From contig NZ_LS999521.1 of NCBI RefSeq assembly GCF_900520355.1, positions 3,472,001 to 3,536,000 on the forward strand: a DNA stretch of 64,000 nt, read 5' to 3'. The DNA is from Acinetobacter calcoaceticus (GTDB taxonomy: Bacteria; Pseudomonadota; Gammaproteobacteria; Pseudomonadales; Moraxellaceae). The position numbers and the translations under genes were made by a program. Numbering within the stretch: position 1 is the stretch's first letter; every line of letters starts with the position of its first letter. A model generated the notes under the pieces. The model ran no database searches. It was not told the origin of the DNA and was given only the letters and a program-made list of their open reading frames with translations. Of the stretch, positions 54,587 to 64,000 are shown in pieces.

Positions 54587-56815
54587 ATGACCATAACGCC
54601 AAAGCCTAATTCAGTTGTTTATCGTGTGCGTGTTGCCGTACCTGTGCATCTGTACGACACTTTTGACTATACACTCACCGAAGCACAATATGAACGGGCT
54701 CAAGTAGGCTCACGCGTCGCTATTTCATTTGGGCGACAGAACCTGATTGGTATCATCACTGAAAAAGTGAATCCACATGAGCCATTTACAGGCAAATTTC
54801 AGCTTAAAGCCATTTCTGAACTTTTAGATGAACAACCTATTTTAGATGAACAAGTTTTAAGTTTATTGACATGGTCCGCACAATATTACCAATTTCCAGT
54901 TGGCGAGGTCATGCAAACCGCCCTTCCGGCTATACTGCGTCAGGGCAAACCGATGGACGTTTTGTTCCATCTCTGGAAAATTACTCCATGCGACAATGTT
55001 GAGGCACTGCTTAAACGTTCAGTAAAGCAACAAGATGCTTATCAGATTTTAAAGTTACATCCTGCTGGAACAACAGAGAATATTTTGAATTTAAGTGGTG
55101 TAGAAACTGCAACACTTAAAGCGCTAGAAAAGAAAGGGTTGGTTGAGTGTACGCTTGAACCTCATGATTTTAGTCCAACACCCGTGCAATTGGCACAAAT
55201 GCCGCTCACGCTAAATGAAGACCAAAAGCAAGCAACCCAACAGGTTATTAAAGCACAGCACCAATACCAAGCATTTTTGCTAGATGGTTTAACGGGTAGT
55301 GGTAAAACAGAAGTTTATTTGCACATCATGCACGAGGTGCTAAAGCAAGGTAAACAAGTACTGGTGTTAGTTCCAGAAATTGGTTTAACCCCCCAAACCA
55401 TTTCCCGTTTTAAGTCTCGTTTTAATTGTGATATTGCACTGTTACATTCAGGCTTAAACGACTCTAAACGCTTGCAAGCATGGCAACAGGCACAGACTGG
55501 CAAAGCATCTATTATTTTAGGGACACGCTCTGCCATCTATACACCGCTGCCACGTTTGGGCTTAATCATTTTAGATGAAGAGCATGACCTGTCTTATAAG
55601 CAGCAAGAAGGCTTCCGTTACCATGCGCGTGATGTCGCGCTTTATCGCGGTCACCTACAAAGCTGTCCTGTTATTTTAGGTTCAGCAACACCGAGTATTG
55701 ATAGTTATTATTTAGTCGAAACTGGCAAATTAACTTCACTGCAACTTAACAAGCGTGCAGGCCATGCACTTTTGCCTAAAATGCATTTAATTGACCTTAA
55801 AATTGTAAAAAAACAGCATGGTATAAGTCAGCCGTTAATTGAACAAATTAAAAATACATTAGCTAAAAAAGAACAGGTTTTAATCTTTTTAAACCGTCGT
55901 GGCTATGCACCTGTGCTGGTCTGCGAAAGCTGTGGATGGCAAGCAAATTGTCCACATTGTGATGCACATTTTACTCTGCACACCCAACCTTATTCTTATT
56001 TACATTGTCATCACTGCGGAACCATTCATCGTTTACCAGATCATTGCCCTGAATGTCAGCATAAGAGTTTAAAAACTTTAGGTGCAGGAACAGCCAAGGT
56101 CGAAGAACACTTACAAGAATTATTTCCAGAGCATGACGTGATTCGGGTTGACCGCGACAGTACCAGCCGAGTCGGGAGCTGGCAAAAAATCTATGATCGT
56201 ATTCATCAAAACAAACCAACAATTTTGCTCGGCACGCAAATGTTGGCAAAAGGACATCATTTTCCCCACGTGACCTTGGTTGCCATTTTAGATATTGATG
56301 CGGGTTTACTCAGTGTCGATATACGTGCCCCAGAACGTACTGCACAATTGATTGTTCAAGTAGCAGGCCGTGCTGGTCGTGGTGAGCATAAAGGTCATGT
56401 TTATTTGCAAACACTAAGACCAGATCATCCATTACTTACTACACTCATCGAAAAAGATTATCGCGCGGTTGCCAAACAGACTCTTGCGGAACGTAAAATT
56501 GCTTTACTGCCACCTTATCGCTATGCCGTACTGATACGTGCGGAGTCCAAAGATCGGGACTATACCTTGCATTTTTTAAATGAAGCTGCCGAGCAACTTC
56601 GCCAAGTCGCTGGTGAGATTATTGATATTTGGGGACCTATTCCAGCACCAATGGAACGTAAAGCGGGACGCTATCGTGCACATATGGTGATTTTATCTGC
56701 TGACCGTGCTCGTCTACATTTTTACTTAAGACAGTGGTGGGCACAATTGGTTCATGCGCCAAGACAACATCAACTCAGACTATCAATTGATGTCGATCCG
56801 CAAGAATTTAATTAG
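54587..56815 (+). CDS. priA: primosomal protein N' (replication restart helicase)
   Basis: PriA restarts stalled forks. The 742-residue protein has an N-terminal DNA-binding domain, Walker A in GLTGSGKTEVYL, the DEEH box (LDEEHDLSYKQQEGFRYHARD), a zinc-binding region of paired cysteines (CESCGWQANCPHCDAHF, CHHCGTIHRLPDHCPEC) and the helicase motifs GTQMLAKGHHFPHVTLV and VAGRAGRGE. Length is normal. Divergent from gspF. Confidence 0.96.
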   Translation: MTITPKPNSVVYRVRVAVPVHLYDTFDYTLTEAQYERAQVGSRVAISFGRQNLIGIITEKVNPHEPFTGKFQLKAISELLDEQPILDEQVLSLLTWSAQYYQFPVGEVMQTALPAILRQGKPMDVLFHLWKITPCDNVEALLKRSVKQQDAYQILKLHPAGTTENILNLSGVETATLKALEKKGLVECTLEPHDFSPTPVQLAQMPLTLNEDQKQATQQVIKAQHQYQAFLLDGLTGSGKTEVYLHIMHEVLKQGKQVLVLVPEIGLTPQTISRFKSRFNCDIALLHSGLNDSKRLQAWQQAQTGKASIILGTRSAIYTPLPRLGLIILDEEHDLSYKQQEGFRYHARDVALYRGHLQSCPVILGSATPSIDSYYLVETGKLTSLQLNKRAGHALLPKMHLIDLKIVKKQHGISQPLIEQIKNTLAKKEQVLIFLNRRGYAPVLVCESCGWQANCPHCDAHFTLHTQPYSYLHCHHCGTIHRLPDHCPECQHKSLKTLGAGTAKVEEHLQELFPEHDVIRVDRDSTSRVGSWQKIYDRIHQNKPTILLGTQMLAKGHHFPHVTLVAILDIDAGLLSVDIRAPERTAQLIVQVAGRAGRGEHKGHVYLQTLRPDHPLLTTLIEKDYRAVAKQTLAERKIALLPPYRYAVLIRAESKDRDYTLHFLNEAAEQLRQVAGEIIDIWGPIPAPMERKAGRYRAHMVILSADRARLHFYLRQWWAQLVHAPRQHQLRLSIDVDPQEFN

Positions 56816-56891
56816 ATGATTTGAATATCATGGTGTGAAGAAGCCTTTTTGGCTTTACACTTAAAAGAGACTAATACATTCGAGGCAATGG

Positions 56892-58736
56892 ATGTCATTC
56901 CTACTGCAAGCAACTATCTTTCTTGGAGCTTCTCTGATTTTAGTCCCTCTTGGCAAACGCCTAGGGATTGCAACAGTTTTAGGTTATTTATTTACAGGAA
57001 TACTGCTGGGCCCTAGTGTTTTAAATATTGCCCATGACCCTGAAGCAATTATGGAACTTGCCGAATTCGGTGTCATTTTATTGATGTTCCTGATTGGCTT
57101 AGAATTAAGACCACAGCGTTTGTGGGAAATGCGTGACTCTATTTTTGTAACGGGAAGTCTGCAAGTTCTTATTAGCGGTGGCGTTCTTATGCTGATCGTA
57201 CTATTACTATTTCAACAGCAACTTGCTGTCAGTTTTGTGATTGGTTTTGCCCTTGCTCTTTCTTCTACGGCCTTTGTATTACAGCTTCTGACTGAGAAGC
57301 AGCAACTCAACACGACCTATGGTCAGCAATCTTTTTCAATTTTGCTATTTCAAGATATAGCTGCGATCCCGTTACTTGCAATTATTCCATTACTCGCAGG
57401 AACAGAATCAACCCATCACGGCGTCGCTTATTTTGCGGCTATTATCGCAACATTCACTGGCCTATTTCTGTTTAGTCGTTATGTGATGCGTCCGTTTTTT
57501 CGTTTTGTTGCCAAAAGTGGAGCAACTGAACTCATTACAGCAGTAGGATTATTTATTATTCTTGCTGTTGTCTTGCTGATGGATACGTTAGGAATTAGCA
57601 CCACATTAGGTGCTTTCCTCACAGGCGTATTATTAGCAGATTCCGAATTTCGTCACGAAGTTGAAGCCAGTATTGCACCGTTTAAAGGTTTACTACTTGG
57701 CTTATTCTTTATGACTGTGGGCATGACCACTCAACTGTCTTTACTTATTGAAATGCCTTTGCTTATTATTGGTGGAGCAGTCGGCTTATTGCTCATCAAA
57801 ACGCTTATATTGACCGCCATTGCACGCTATAAAAAGTATAGTTGGAATAACAGCCTACTATTGGGAACTTGTTTAGCTCAAGGCGGTGAGTTTGCTTTCG
57901 TCATTTTAAGCTTAGCTAAAAGTGAAAAGATTTTAACTCAAGCTTTATTAGAACCTGTGACGCTTATTGTTACTTTGTCGATGGTACTCACACCAGTGAT
58001 TTACTGGCTTATGGCGACTAAGGTCATTCCACTTTTTAATAAAGAACGTCCACCTGAGTACGATGAAATTCCTCAGCAAGAAAACCCGATTATCATTGCC
58101 GGTTTTGGCCGATTTGGACAAATTATTGCGCGTATTGCCCGTCTACAACATCTTGGGTTTACGGCAATTGACAATAATCTGCATCAGGTCGACTTTGTGC
58201 GACGTTACGGCGGATCACTCTATTATGGTGACGTGACTCAACCGGAATTACTTCGCTCTGCTGGTATTGAAAAAGCCAAAGTATTTATTTTAGCGATTGA
58301 TGATGTTGAAGATTCAATGAATGTCGCTCGCCATCTTAGATTAAATTATCCAAACTTAAGGATATTGGCTCGTGCTCGTGATCGCCATCATGTACATCTT
58401 TTAAGAGATTTAGGTGTTGAATATATTTGGCGTGAAACATATTTATCGTCATTAGGAATGGCTTATCGGGCCTTGCGCGAACTCGGGATTTCTGATGAAC
58501 AAGCCTATAATAATATCGAAATCTTTCGTGACTATGATGAGAAATTGCTCATACAACAGCAAAGTATTTATACTGATGAACAAAAGATATTTGAGACGCA
58601 TCGTAACGCTTTAGCCGAACTTGAACACTTGTTTGAAAGTGATGCTCAACAACAGGCCACGTCAAAACACGATGTGAATTTAAAGCGTCATTTACAGCCA
58701 AATCGTATTGATATTACAAGAGATCATCTAGAATAA
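56892..58736 (+). CDS. KefC-type CPA2 monovalent cation/proton antiporter
   Basis: The 614-residue protein has 12 or so membrane helices in the N-terminal 400 residues (LGYLFTGILLGPSVLN, LLMFLIGLELRPQ, AGGEFAF-like AQGGEFAFVI) and a cytosolic RCK/TrkA-N domain (about 395-520) with IIAGFGRFGQIIARI and YYGDVTQPELL. The family exports K+ or Na+ against protons; KefC versions are gated by glutathione adducts. No KefF/KefG ancillary gene is adjacent. It ends before hslO. Confidence 0.9.
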   Translation: MSFLLQATIFLGASLILVPLGKRLGIATVLGYLFTGILLGPSVLNIAHDPEAIMELAEFGVILLMFLIGLELRPQRLWEMRDSIFVTGSLQVLISGGVLMLIVLLLFQQQLAVSFVIGFALALSSTAFVLQLLTEKQQLNTTYGQQSFSILLFQDIAAIPLLAIIPLLAGTESTHHGVAYFAAIIATFTGLFLFSRYVMRPFFRFVAKSGATELITAVGLFIILAVVLLMDTLGISTTLGAFLTGVLLADSEFRHEVEASIAPFKGLLLGLFFMTVGMTTQLSLLIEMPLLIIGGAVGLLLIKTLILTAIARYKKYSWNNSLLLGTCLAQGGEFAFVILSLAKSEKILTQALLEPVTLIVTLSMVLTPVIYWLMATKVIPLFNKERPPEYDEIPQQENPIIIAGFGRFGQIIARIARLQHLGFTAIDNNLHQVDFVRRYGGSLYYGDVTQPELLRSAGIEKAKVFILAIDDVEDSMNVARHLRLNYPNLRILARARDRHHVHLLRDLGVEYIWRETYLSSLGMAYRALRELGISDEQAYNNIEIFRDYDEKLLIQQQSIYTDEQKIFETHRNALAELEHLFESDAQQQATSKHDVNLKRHLQPNRIDITRDHLE

Positions 58737-58902
58737 CTTGAGATTTCAAAAAATGACTATATTAAGGACTTATTCACATTGCCTAAATAATTGGACAATG
58801 GGCATCAATAAGCTGCCCCTGTTCGGCTTGCGGCTTCGCTGCATTCCCTAAGCTTGATTAAAAAGAAATTGTTATAATCTGCTTAGGGCCCTGGAGAATA
58901 TT
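58737..58902 (+). promoter_or_regulatory. spacer with extended -10 promoter for hslO
   Basis: An extended -10 (TGT-TATAAT, 58870-58878) lies 24 bases before the hslO start, and GGAG is the ribosome binding site. The -35 is weak, as is common when the TGn is present. Just upstream, at 58810-58850, is a G+C-rich patch with GGGCA/TGCCC and GCGGC/GCTGC hairpins that may be another palindromic repeat remnant. Confidence 0.5.
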
Positions 58903-59778
58903 ATGTCTGATTTACGCCAACGCTTTTATATTGAGAACTTTCCAGTTCGTGGGGAAGTAGTTCATCTAGAAGAGGCACTACAAACTATCTTAGCTCAACG
59001 TGACTATATGCCTGCGGTTAAAATTCTGCTAGGTGAAATGTTGAGTGCGACTGCATTACTTGCAAGTACACTAAAAATCAAAGGTCGTATCAGCTTGCAA
59101 ATCCAGGCTAGCGGTACCTTTAAGTGGGCAATGGCTGAATGTAACCATTTAGGAGAAGTTCGTGCTCTTGCTGATTACGAAACAGATCCACGCTTCATTG
59201 AAGCAACAGACAGCAGCACAGTTCTCGGCGCTTTAGTTAATCCTCTTTTATTTATTAATATCGAACCGGAATTTGGCGAGCGTTATCAAGGGATCGTGCC
59301 ACTTGATCAAGTAACCTTAGCAGGTTGCCTCATGCAGTATTACGATTTGTCTGCACAAATTCCAACTCGCATTGTGTTAGCGAGTACGACAAAACGCTCT
59401 GGTGGTTTACTGATTCAGCTTTTACCACGTCATAATGAAGAAGAGCAAAACTTGGTCGATGAAGATTTATGGCCACGCTTGACCATGTTAACTGAAACAT
59501 TAAAAGCTGAAGAGCTCACCAATTTAGATGCAAACGAAATCTTGTATCGTTTATATAACGAAGAAGAAGTTCGTTTACCAGAAATTGAAGCACTCAAATT
59601 TGGTTGTACATGTTCAAAAGAACGCTGTGCAAATGCGCTGATTCAAATTGGTGTAGACGCTGTTCATGAAACATTAGAAGATCAGAACCCTATTCGTATG
59701 GATTGCCAGTTCTGTAATACTCAATACACCTTTACCGCTGAAGAAGCTTTAGCGCTATTCGGTGAACACTTGAGTTAA
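58903..59778 (+). CDS. hslO: redox-regulated chaperone Hsp33
   Basis: Hsp33 is activated by oxidation and protects unfolded proteins. The 291-residue protein has QRFYIENFPVRGEVVHLEEAL, LLGEMLSATALLASTLKIKGRISLQIQ, and the C-terminal zinc switch FGCTCSKERC...MDCQFCNTQYTF (CxC and CxxC). Length is normal. Confidence 0.96.
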   Translation: MSDLRQRFYIENFPVRGEVVHLEEALQTILAQRDYMPAVKILLGEMLSATALLASTLKIKGRISLQIQASGTFKWAMAECNHLGEVRALADYETDPRFIEATDSSTVLGALVNPLLFINIEPEFGERYQGIVPLDQVTLAGCLMQYYDLSAQIPTRIVLASTTKRSGGLLIQLLPRHNEEEQNLVDEDLWPRLTMLTETLKAEELTNLDANEILYRLYNEEEVRLPEIEALKFGCTCSKERCANALIQIGVDAVHETLEDQNPIRMDCQFCNTQYTFTAEEALALFGEHLS

Positions 59779-59792
59779 TCTTTAAGCTTTAT

Positions 59793-59817
59793 AAAAAGGC
59801 GGATATACCGCCTTTTT
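59793..59817 (+). terminator. hslO terminator
   Basis: AAAAAGGCGG - ATATA - CCGCCTTTTT. Confidence 0.9.
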
Positions 59818-59915
59818 ATTTGTCTGTACTTTTGATGATAATTTTCAATATCTTATTTTAAATAAGATAATATAAAGCTACTTTATAGCCTAATAAATAA
59901 GATGCTTAAAACGCC

Positions 59916-60527
59916 ATGAATTATTTTGATTATTTTCTCTTTATTTTTAGTGTAGTTATTATGATTGCCACCCCTGGCCCTGTGATGATTTTAGTTGCAA
60001 GTGCTGGACTTAAAGGGGGTTATAAAAAAGCACTTGAAACCATTTTTGGTACAAATTTAGCTTCCCTTATTTTAATTTTTATTTCGGTACTTGTTTTAAA
60101 AGGAGTACTGAGTGTTAACGATAGTTATCTCAATATTATTCGTATTTTAGGTTGCCTCTATATTGGATATTTAGGTTTCACTATTCTTAAAGAAGTCATT
60201 CAGGCACCTCATCCCGAAGCCATACAAACAGTTTCGGCACAAAATGGTGGCTTCAAAAAGGGATTTTTAGTCGGAATCTCCAATCCTAAAGATATTATTT
60301 TTTTCTCGGCTTTCTTTCCGCAGTTTGTTTCTATTACGCCACAGCTAGATTTCAGCTTAACGATACTCACGCTGACATGGATCGTTTTAGACTTCTTAAC
60401 TTTATCTTTGGTTTATGTATTTTTCCGCAGACTTTCTAATAGCCATTTATATCCAAAAATATTAGGACTTTGTGGTCTATTACTTTTATTAATTGCGATT
60501 TATGGCTTGTACCAAACTTTTAGTTAG
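59916..60527 (+). CDS. LysE-family amino-acid/metabolite exporter
   Basis: The 203-residue protein has six predicted helices and the LysE/RhtB signature TPGPVMILVASAGLKGGYKKALETIFGTNLASL near the N-terminus, then GCLYIGYLGFTILKE and GISNPKDIIFFSAFFPQFV. The family exports amino acids or homoserine lactones. The substrate is unknown. Alone. Confidence 0.88.
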   Translation: MNYFDYFLFIFSVVIMIATPGPVMILVASAGLKGGYKKALETIFGTNLASLILIFISVLVLKGVLSVNDSYLNIIRILGCLYIGYLGFTILKEVIQAPHPEAIQTVSAQNGGFKKGFLVGISNPKDIIFFSAFFPQFVSITPQLDFSLTILTLTWIVLDFLTLSLVYVFFRRLSNSHLYPKILGLCGLLLLLIAIYGLYQTFS

Positions 60528-60696
60528 ACCGCATAGAACTATTCAATGAAATGTAGAAATATTGATTTGATATTCTTTTCAATTTTAATATTTTTGTTCA
60601 TTTAAAACCGAACAAGTCTTATACAATCTAGGTCATTGAATTCTTTTTGAATCATTTCATAATGAAAGAAACATCATTGTGATCGTCACCAATATC

Positions 60697-61653
60697 ATGA
60701 CTAAAAATTACTATGAAGAATTAGGTGTTACACGAGACGCCTCTGCTGATGAAATTAAAAAAGCCTATCGAAAGTTGGCTCGTAAGTATCACCCTGACGT
60801 TAGCAAAGAAAAAGATGCTGAAGAAAAAATGCAGGCGCTTAATGTCGCCTACGACACGCTCAGTCATGCTGAAAAAAAAGCTGAATATGACCAGATGCTT
60901 GACTACCCACAAGGTTTCAATCACTTTGGTCAAGGTGCTGCTCAAGGTGGCTTTGATGGAGCACAGTTTTATCGTCAAGGATTTACAGGTGGTGAGCAAG
61001 CAGACTTTAGCGGTTTTGAGGACTTATTTGGTCGTTTTGGTGCAGGATTTGGTGGTGGACAACAGCAATACCAAAGACAACAGCGTAGTTATCGCGGTGA
61101 AGACCAGCATGCGAGCATAGAAGTTGATCTAGATATTGCCTATCAGGGAACAACCCAGCAAATTACATTACAAATTCCGACCATTAATGCTTATGGTGAA
61201 CCTGAAGTCCAACGTAAAACCCTTCAAGTCAAAATTCCAAAAGGCATGAAAGAAGGTCAGCAAATACGCTTAAGTGGACAAGGGCAAAGTGGTATCAATG
61301 GCGGTGCTAATGGCGATCTCTATATTGAGATTCAATATAAGGATACAGACCGTGTACATGTTGAAGGAAGTGATGTATACCTAACTATAGATGTAGCGCC
61401 ATGGGAAGCAGCCTTAGGTCAAGGTGTGGAACTAAAAACCCCTGCTGGTCCACTCCATGTAAATTTACCTAAAAATGCAAAACAAGGACAACAGCTACGT
61501 TTAAAAGACAAAGGAATACCCAATAAAACACCTGGCCATTTATACTTAATTTTAAATATTGTATTTCCACCTGCGCATTCTGAAAAAGAAAAACAAGCCT
61601 ATCAGCAACTGGCAGAAGCCTTTGCTTCATTTGAACCTCGTTCAACTCATTAG
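60697..61653 (+). CDS. cbpA: curved-DNA-binding-type DnaJ co-chaperone
   Basis: The 318-residue protein has a J domain (about 3-70: [31 protein letters not shown], with the HPD motif), a Gly/Phe/Gln-rich linker and a C-terminal DnaJ substrate-binding domain without the zinc fingers ([24 protein letters not shown]-like [13 protein letters not shown]). This is the CbpA type. A GTG six codons upstream (60679) is an alternative start. It is followed 11 bases later by cbpM, its usual partner. Confidence 0.9.
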   Translation: MTKNYYEELGVTRDASADEIKKAYRKLARKYHPDVSKEKDAEEKMQALNVAYDTLSHAEKKAEYDQMLDYPQGFNHFGQGAAQGGFDGAQFYRQGFTGGEQADFSGFEDLFGRFGAGFGGGQQQYQRQQRSYRGEDQHASIEVDLDIAYQGTTQQITLQIPTINAYGEPEVQRKTLQVKIPKGMKEGQQIRLSGQGQSGINGGANGDLYIEIQYKDTDRVHVEGSDVYLTIDVAPWEAALGQGVELKTPAGPLHVNLPKNAKQGQQLRLKDKGIPNKTPGHLYLILNIVFPPAHSEKEKQAYQQLAEAFASFEPRSTH

Positions 61654-61664
61654 GGAGCAAGATT

Positions 61665-61994
61665 ATGACAACCATTCATTATCGAGAAATTGTATATGAC
61701 GGCCATACCTTTAATGCTGAGGTCGTTGACGAACAATCTACGTTTGATCTACAACAATTTGCTCAAGCTTGCGGTCAAAGCCCTGACTGGATCATTCAGC
61801 TAATTGAATATGACATTTTATCGGTCAATAACACACCTGAAAAACACCAGTTTATGGGCGAAGATGTCGCTCGTGCACGTAAAGCTTATCGGCTACAACG
61901 TGACTTCGACGCGAGTTTGGCAGCAGTTGCCGTGATGCTAGATTTGATTGATGAAGTACAGCAATTAAGAAAACAATTAAGGCATTTTCATTAA
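61665..61994 (+). CDS. cbpM: CbpA modulator CbpM (MerR-like)
   Basis: The 109-residue helical protein fits CbpM, which binds the CbpA J domain and inhibits its DnaK-stimulating and DNA-binding activity: FDLQQFAQACGQSPDWIIQLIEYDIL and ARKAYRLQRDFDASLAAVAVMLDLIDEVQQLRKQLRHF. It follows cbpA directly with the ribosome binding site AGGGAGCAAGATT, so the pair is an operon. Confidence 0.85.
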   Translation: MTTIHYREIVYDGHTFNAEVVDEQSTFDLQQFAQACGQSPDWIIQLIEYDILSVNNTPEKHQFMGEDVARARKAYRLQRDFDASLAAVAVMLDLIDEVQQLRKQLRHFH

Positions 61995-62267
61995 GACTAG
62001 ATAGTCACGACGGAGTCCTATCGGTATTCAATATCTATTCCGTCAGCTAATTATGTTACTTTTGTTTTGGCATGAGTAGCGAAGCTAAGCAAGGCCAAAA
62101 CCAGTGATATTGAAGTGCGTACTAAGGTCAAAGTTATATTTGAACGTAAGCTACGCACTTCGTTTGTCTTGCACTCGAAGCAAACGATGTTTGCTTTTTC
62201 TCGCTCAGGTTGTGGATGATCCTTAGCTCAAGCAAATTCGAAACAAATTTGAATAAAAATTGTAGAA
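61995..62267. repeat. hairpin-rich spacer between cbpM and corA
   Basis: No gene is evident. Nested and long-range inverted repeats are seen: TTTTGGC/GCCAAAA (62065-62100) that encloses TAGC-GAA-GCTA (62077-62087), and GAAGTGCGTA/TACGCACTTC (62112-62161). The region is more G+C-rich than its flanks and resembles the palindromic remnants near 38600 and 48550. Confidence 0.5.
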
Positions 62268-63479
62268 CTATTTCAACCGAGTAATCTTCTCCAACTCCTT
62301 AACAGTCTGCTTAATCGGCTCATATTCTAAAAACCAGAATAGATTCATACGATCTTGGCGATGTTGTTGCGCCAATAAATCAATAACACTTTTTTCGCCT
62401 CGCCCAACCAAATGCTGTCGATAAAAATAGTACAACAACAAAATAGTGCTAATCAGCATAACCCCTAACATAATCCAGAAACCGATTGGTGATTTAAGCC
62501 CGGGAATAAACTCAAAATTCATTCCATAAATACCGGTTAATAGGGTGAGAGGTGCGAAAACAGCAGTAATAATTGCAAGAATTCGCATGTTTTCATTGGT
62601 TTGATTCGCAATAGCAGAAAAATGTAAATCAATTGCGGACTGAATTGCGCTACGTAACCGCAACGTATGTTTCTGAATCCGTTCAACATGGCTCATTAAA
62701 TCATTTAAACGAACCAGTAAAATATCTTGAGAGTTACGGATGTGACCACCAACAACATGATGGTAATTTTCTACAATTTCATCCCGAAATTCTTGCAGGG
62801 TTTCGATTTGTTCTTCGCATAAATTTTCGACCTGTTGAAAGGCCATATTTTCATGGAATAGCTGGTGCCACTGTTTAAAACGGCGATTACCCTGTAACAA
62901 TTGTTGTTGCCAATGCTCGACTCTTCTCGTCAATGGCGAGCGGATATCGAGATAGCCATCGACCATACTATTTAAAAGACGTAACGATAAATCGACGGGT
63001 GAATTCGGTAATTTACGGGTTTTATTCTGTTCTTCTAAAGTTCTACATAAAATATTTTCTAGACGTTGAATATAGTTTTCAATCGACTTATTCCCCTGCT
63101 CGCGCACACTAATCAGTACATCAGGTGTCAAAATAAAACTAATAGGTGTCGTCGCTAAACCAAAAACACTATCTTGTGATTCTGCTTGTTTAATTTCATC
63201 GTCAGGTGTGACCAGTTTCTTAAAAATTAATAGGTCATATTCTTCAAGCGTGTCAAATGCACAGGGATGTTCAATATTGGCAATATCCCGCATATGGAAC
63301 TCATTGATAACCACACCTGAAAGATTTTGAATCTCTTGTTGCCATTCTTCGTTATGGTTAACCACATCCGTTCTGACACTATCAATCCAGAAAAACTCCA
63401 GAACATGTTCACTATGCTGTTCACGGCTTAAAAAGACATAGCCGTCGCTTTGATGGCGATAAAAGTAATAAACCTGCAT
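62268..63479 (-). CDS. CorA-family divalent-metal transporter
   Basis: The 403-residue protein has a large cytosolic N-terminal domain, a long helical stalk and two C-terminal membrane helices with the signature YGMNFEFIPGLKSPIGFW (GMN). CorA family members move Mg2+, Co2+ or Zn2+ (ZntB). The metal is not predictable. After a terminator it faces pnp. Confidence 0.88.
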   Translation of the reverse strand: MQVYYFYRHQSDGYVFLSREQHSEHVLEFFWIDSVRTDVVNHNEEWQQEIQNLSGVVINEFHMRDIANIEHPCAFDTLEEYDLLIFKKLVTPDDEIKQAESQDSVFGLATTPISFILTPDVLISVREQGNKSIENYIQRLENILCRTLEEQNKTRKLPNSPVDLSLRLLNSMVDGYLDIRSPLTRRVEHWQQQLLQGNRRFKQWHQLFHENMAFQQVENLCEEQIETLQEFRDEIVENYHHVVGGHIRNSQDILLVRLNDLMSHVERIQKHTLRLRSAIQSAIDLHFSAIANQTNENMRILAIITAVFAPLTLLTGIYGMNFEFIPGLKSPIGFWIMLGVMLISTILLLYYFYRQHLVGRGEKSVIDLLAQQHRQDRMNLFWFLEYEPIKQTVKELEKITRLK

Positions 63480-63520
63480 ACCACAACGATCTGTTTTGTA
63501 TTACTTGCATCATGCCATAA

Positions 63521-63547
63521 AAAAAGTCCGCATCAAGCGGACTTTTT
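63521..63547 (-). terminator. pnp terminator
   Basis: AAAAAGTCCGC - ATCAA - GCGGACTTTTT, 16 bases after the pnp stop on the minus strand; could also block transcription toward corA. Confidence 0.88.
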
Positions 63548-63563
63548 CATGTCACTAGAACAA

Positions 63564-64000
63564 TTATGCTTGTTCAATATCTTTCATAGTCAATTTAATA
63601 CGACCACGATTATCAACATCAGCAACTTGTACTTTCACTTCCTGACCTTCTGTAAGAACATCAGTTACATTCGCAATACGTTCATTTGAAATTTGTGAAA
63701 TGTGAAGAAGACCATCAGTACCCGGCATGATATTTACAAACGCACCGAATTCTACAATACGGATTACTTTACCATCATAGATTTTGCCTGGTTCAACTTC
63801 AGCAGTAAGTGCTTGAATTTTTGCAATCGCAGCACGAGCAGCAGCTTTAGTTTCACCAAATACACGAACTGTACCATTGTCTTCGATATCAATCGCAGCC
63901 TTGGTCTCTTCTGTAATGGCACGAATCGTTGCTCCACCTTTACCAATAACATCACGGATCTTGTCTGGATTGATGTTAATGACTTCAAATGTCGGTGCAT
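63564..64000 (-). CDS. pnp: polynucleotide phosphorylase, C-terminal part
   Basis: Only the last 145 codons are in the window; the reading frame runs off the right edge. They encode the KH domain ([44 protein letters not shown]) and the S1 domain ([72 protein letters not shown]), which is PNPase, the 3'-5' phosphorolytic RNase that works with RNase E. There is no start codon in view, so this is a fragment cut by the window end, not a broken gene. Confidence 0.93.
   Translation of the reverse strand, partial: APTFEVININPDKIRDVIGKGGATIRAITEETKAAIDIEDNGTVRVFGETKAAARAAIAKIQALTAEVEPGKIYDGKVIRIVEFGAFVNIMPGTDGLLHISQISNERIANVTDVLTEGQEVKVQVADVDNRGRIKLTMKDIEQA

Noticed and set aside
63564..64000. pnp as a pseudogene because no start codon is seen
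   Set aside because: The frame is open to the window edge and the KH and S1 domains are intact, so it is only cut by the window.

Overview
The window looks like core chromosome of an Acinetobacter of the A. baumannii / A. calcoaceticus complex. The evidence is the low G+C, the Acinetobacter-type gene order (LysR-leuC-leuD-lipoprotein-leuB, HAD-rppH-ptsP, gspF/gspG apart from the other type II secretion genes), a MATE pump matching what I recall of AbeM, and short rho-independent terminators at most convergent gene pairs. I assign the species from recognition of proteins; no search was run. I see no prophage, IS transposase, integron, CRISPR array or plasmid origin.

Layout. 1-6500: end of infA, two small envelope proteins, the leucine operon on the minus strand, and a divergent Fur-box/DUF2061 gene followed by a LysR regulator. 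6500-13000: Spo0M-like and DUF2252 proteins, then HAD phosphatase, rppH and ptsP. 13000-22000: katG, a metallo-beta-lactamase-fold hydrolase, a LysR gene, DUF1345, GST, a WYL regulator, a HAD phosphatase and rluC. 22000-28500: a long structured leader and RNase E, an acyl-CoA synthetase and two identical tRNA-Lys genes. 28500-38500: LysR/SDR divergent pair, hemW, a small transporter, abeM, two SfnB/DszC-like flavoproteins, an AarF-type kinase, Zur-boxed rpmE2 and a HopJ-family protein. 38500-48700: hairpin-rich spacer, crcB with a fluoride riboswitch, GFA protein, BaiN-like flavoprotein, trmB, yacG, MBL hydrolase, hemH, a DUF4062 protein, murI, DUF1285 and ETF-ubiquinone oxidoreductase. 48700-64000: tusA, corC-lnt, csaA, gspG/gspF, priA, a KefC-type antiporter, hslO, a LysE exporter, cbpA-cbpM, corA and the 3' end of pnp.

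How genes work together. leuC, leuD and leuB supply the isopropylmalate isomerase and dehydrogenase of leucine synthesis. rppH and rne act in mRNA turnover, with pnp at the far end. corC-lnt and gspF-gspG serve the envelope and secretion. rpmE2 is the zinc-free L31 paralogue under an apparent Zur operator, and crcB is a fluoride exporter under a riboswitch. katG and hslO handle oxidative stress.

No wholly new multi-gene system was found. The best leads are regulatory and repeat-related. The gspG prepilin carries a roughly 70-residue leader built from hairpin-rich DNA that shares a motif with an inserted hairpin element behind etfD, where 30 bp of the etfD end is duplicated. Other leads are a 20-codon ORF with a good ribosome binding site ahead of katG, the leader of rne, and a DUF4062 protein of unknown role.
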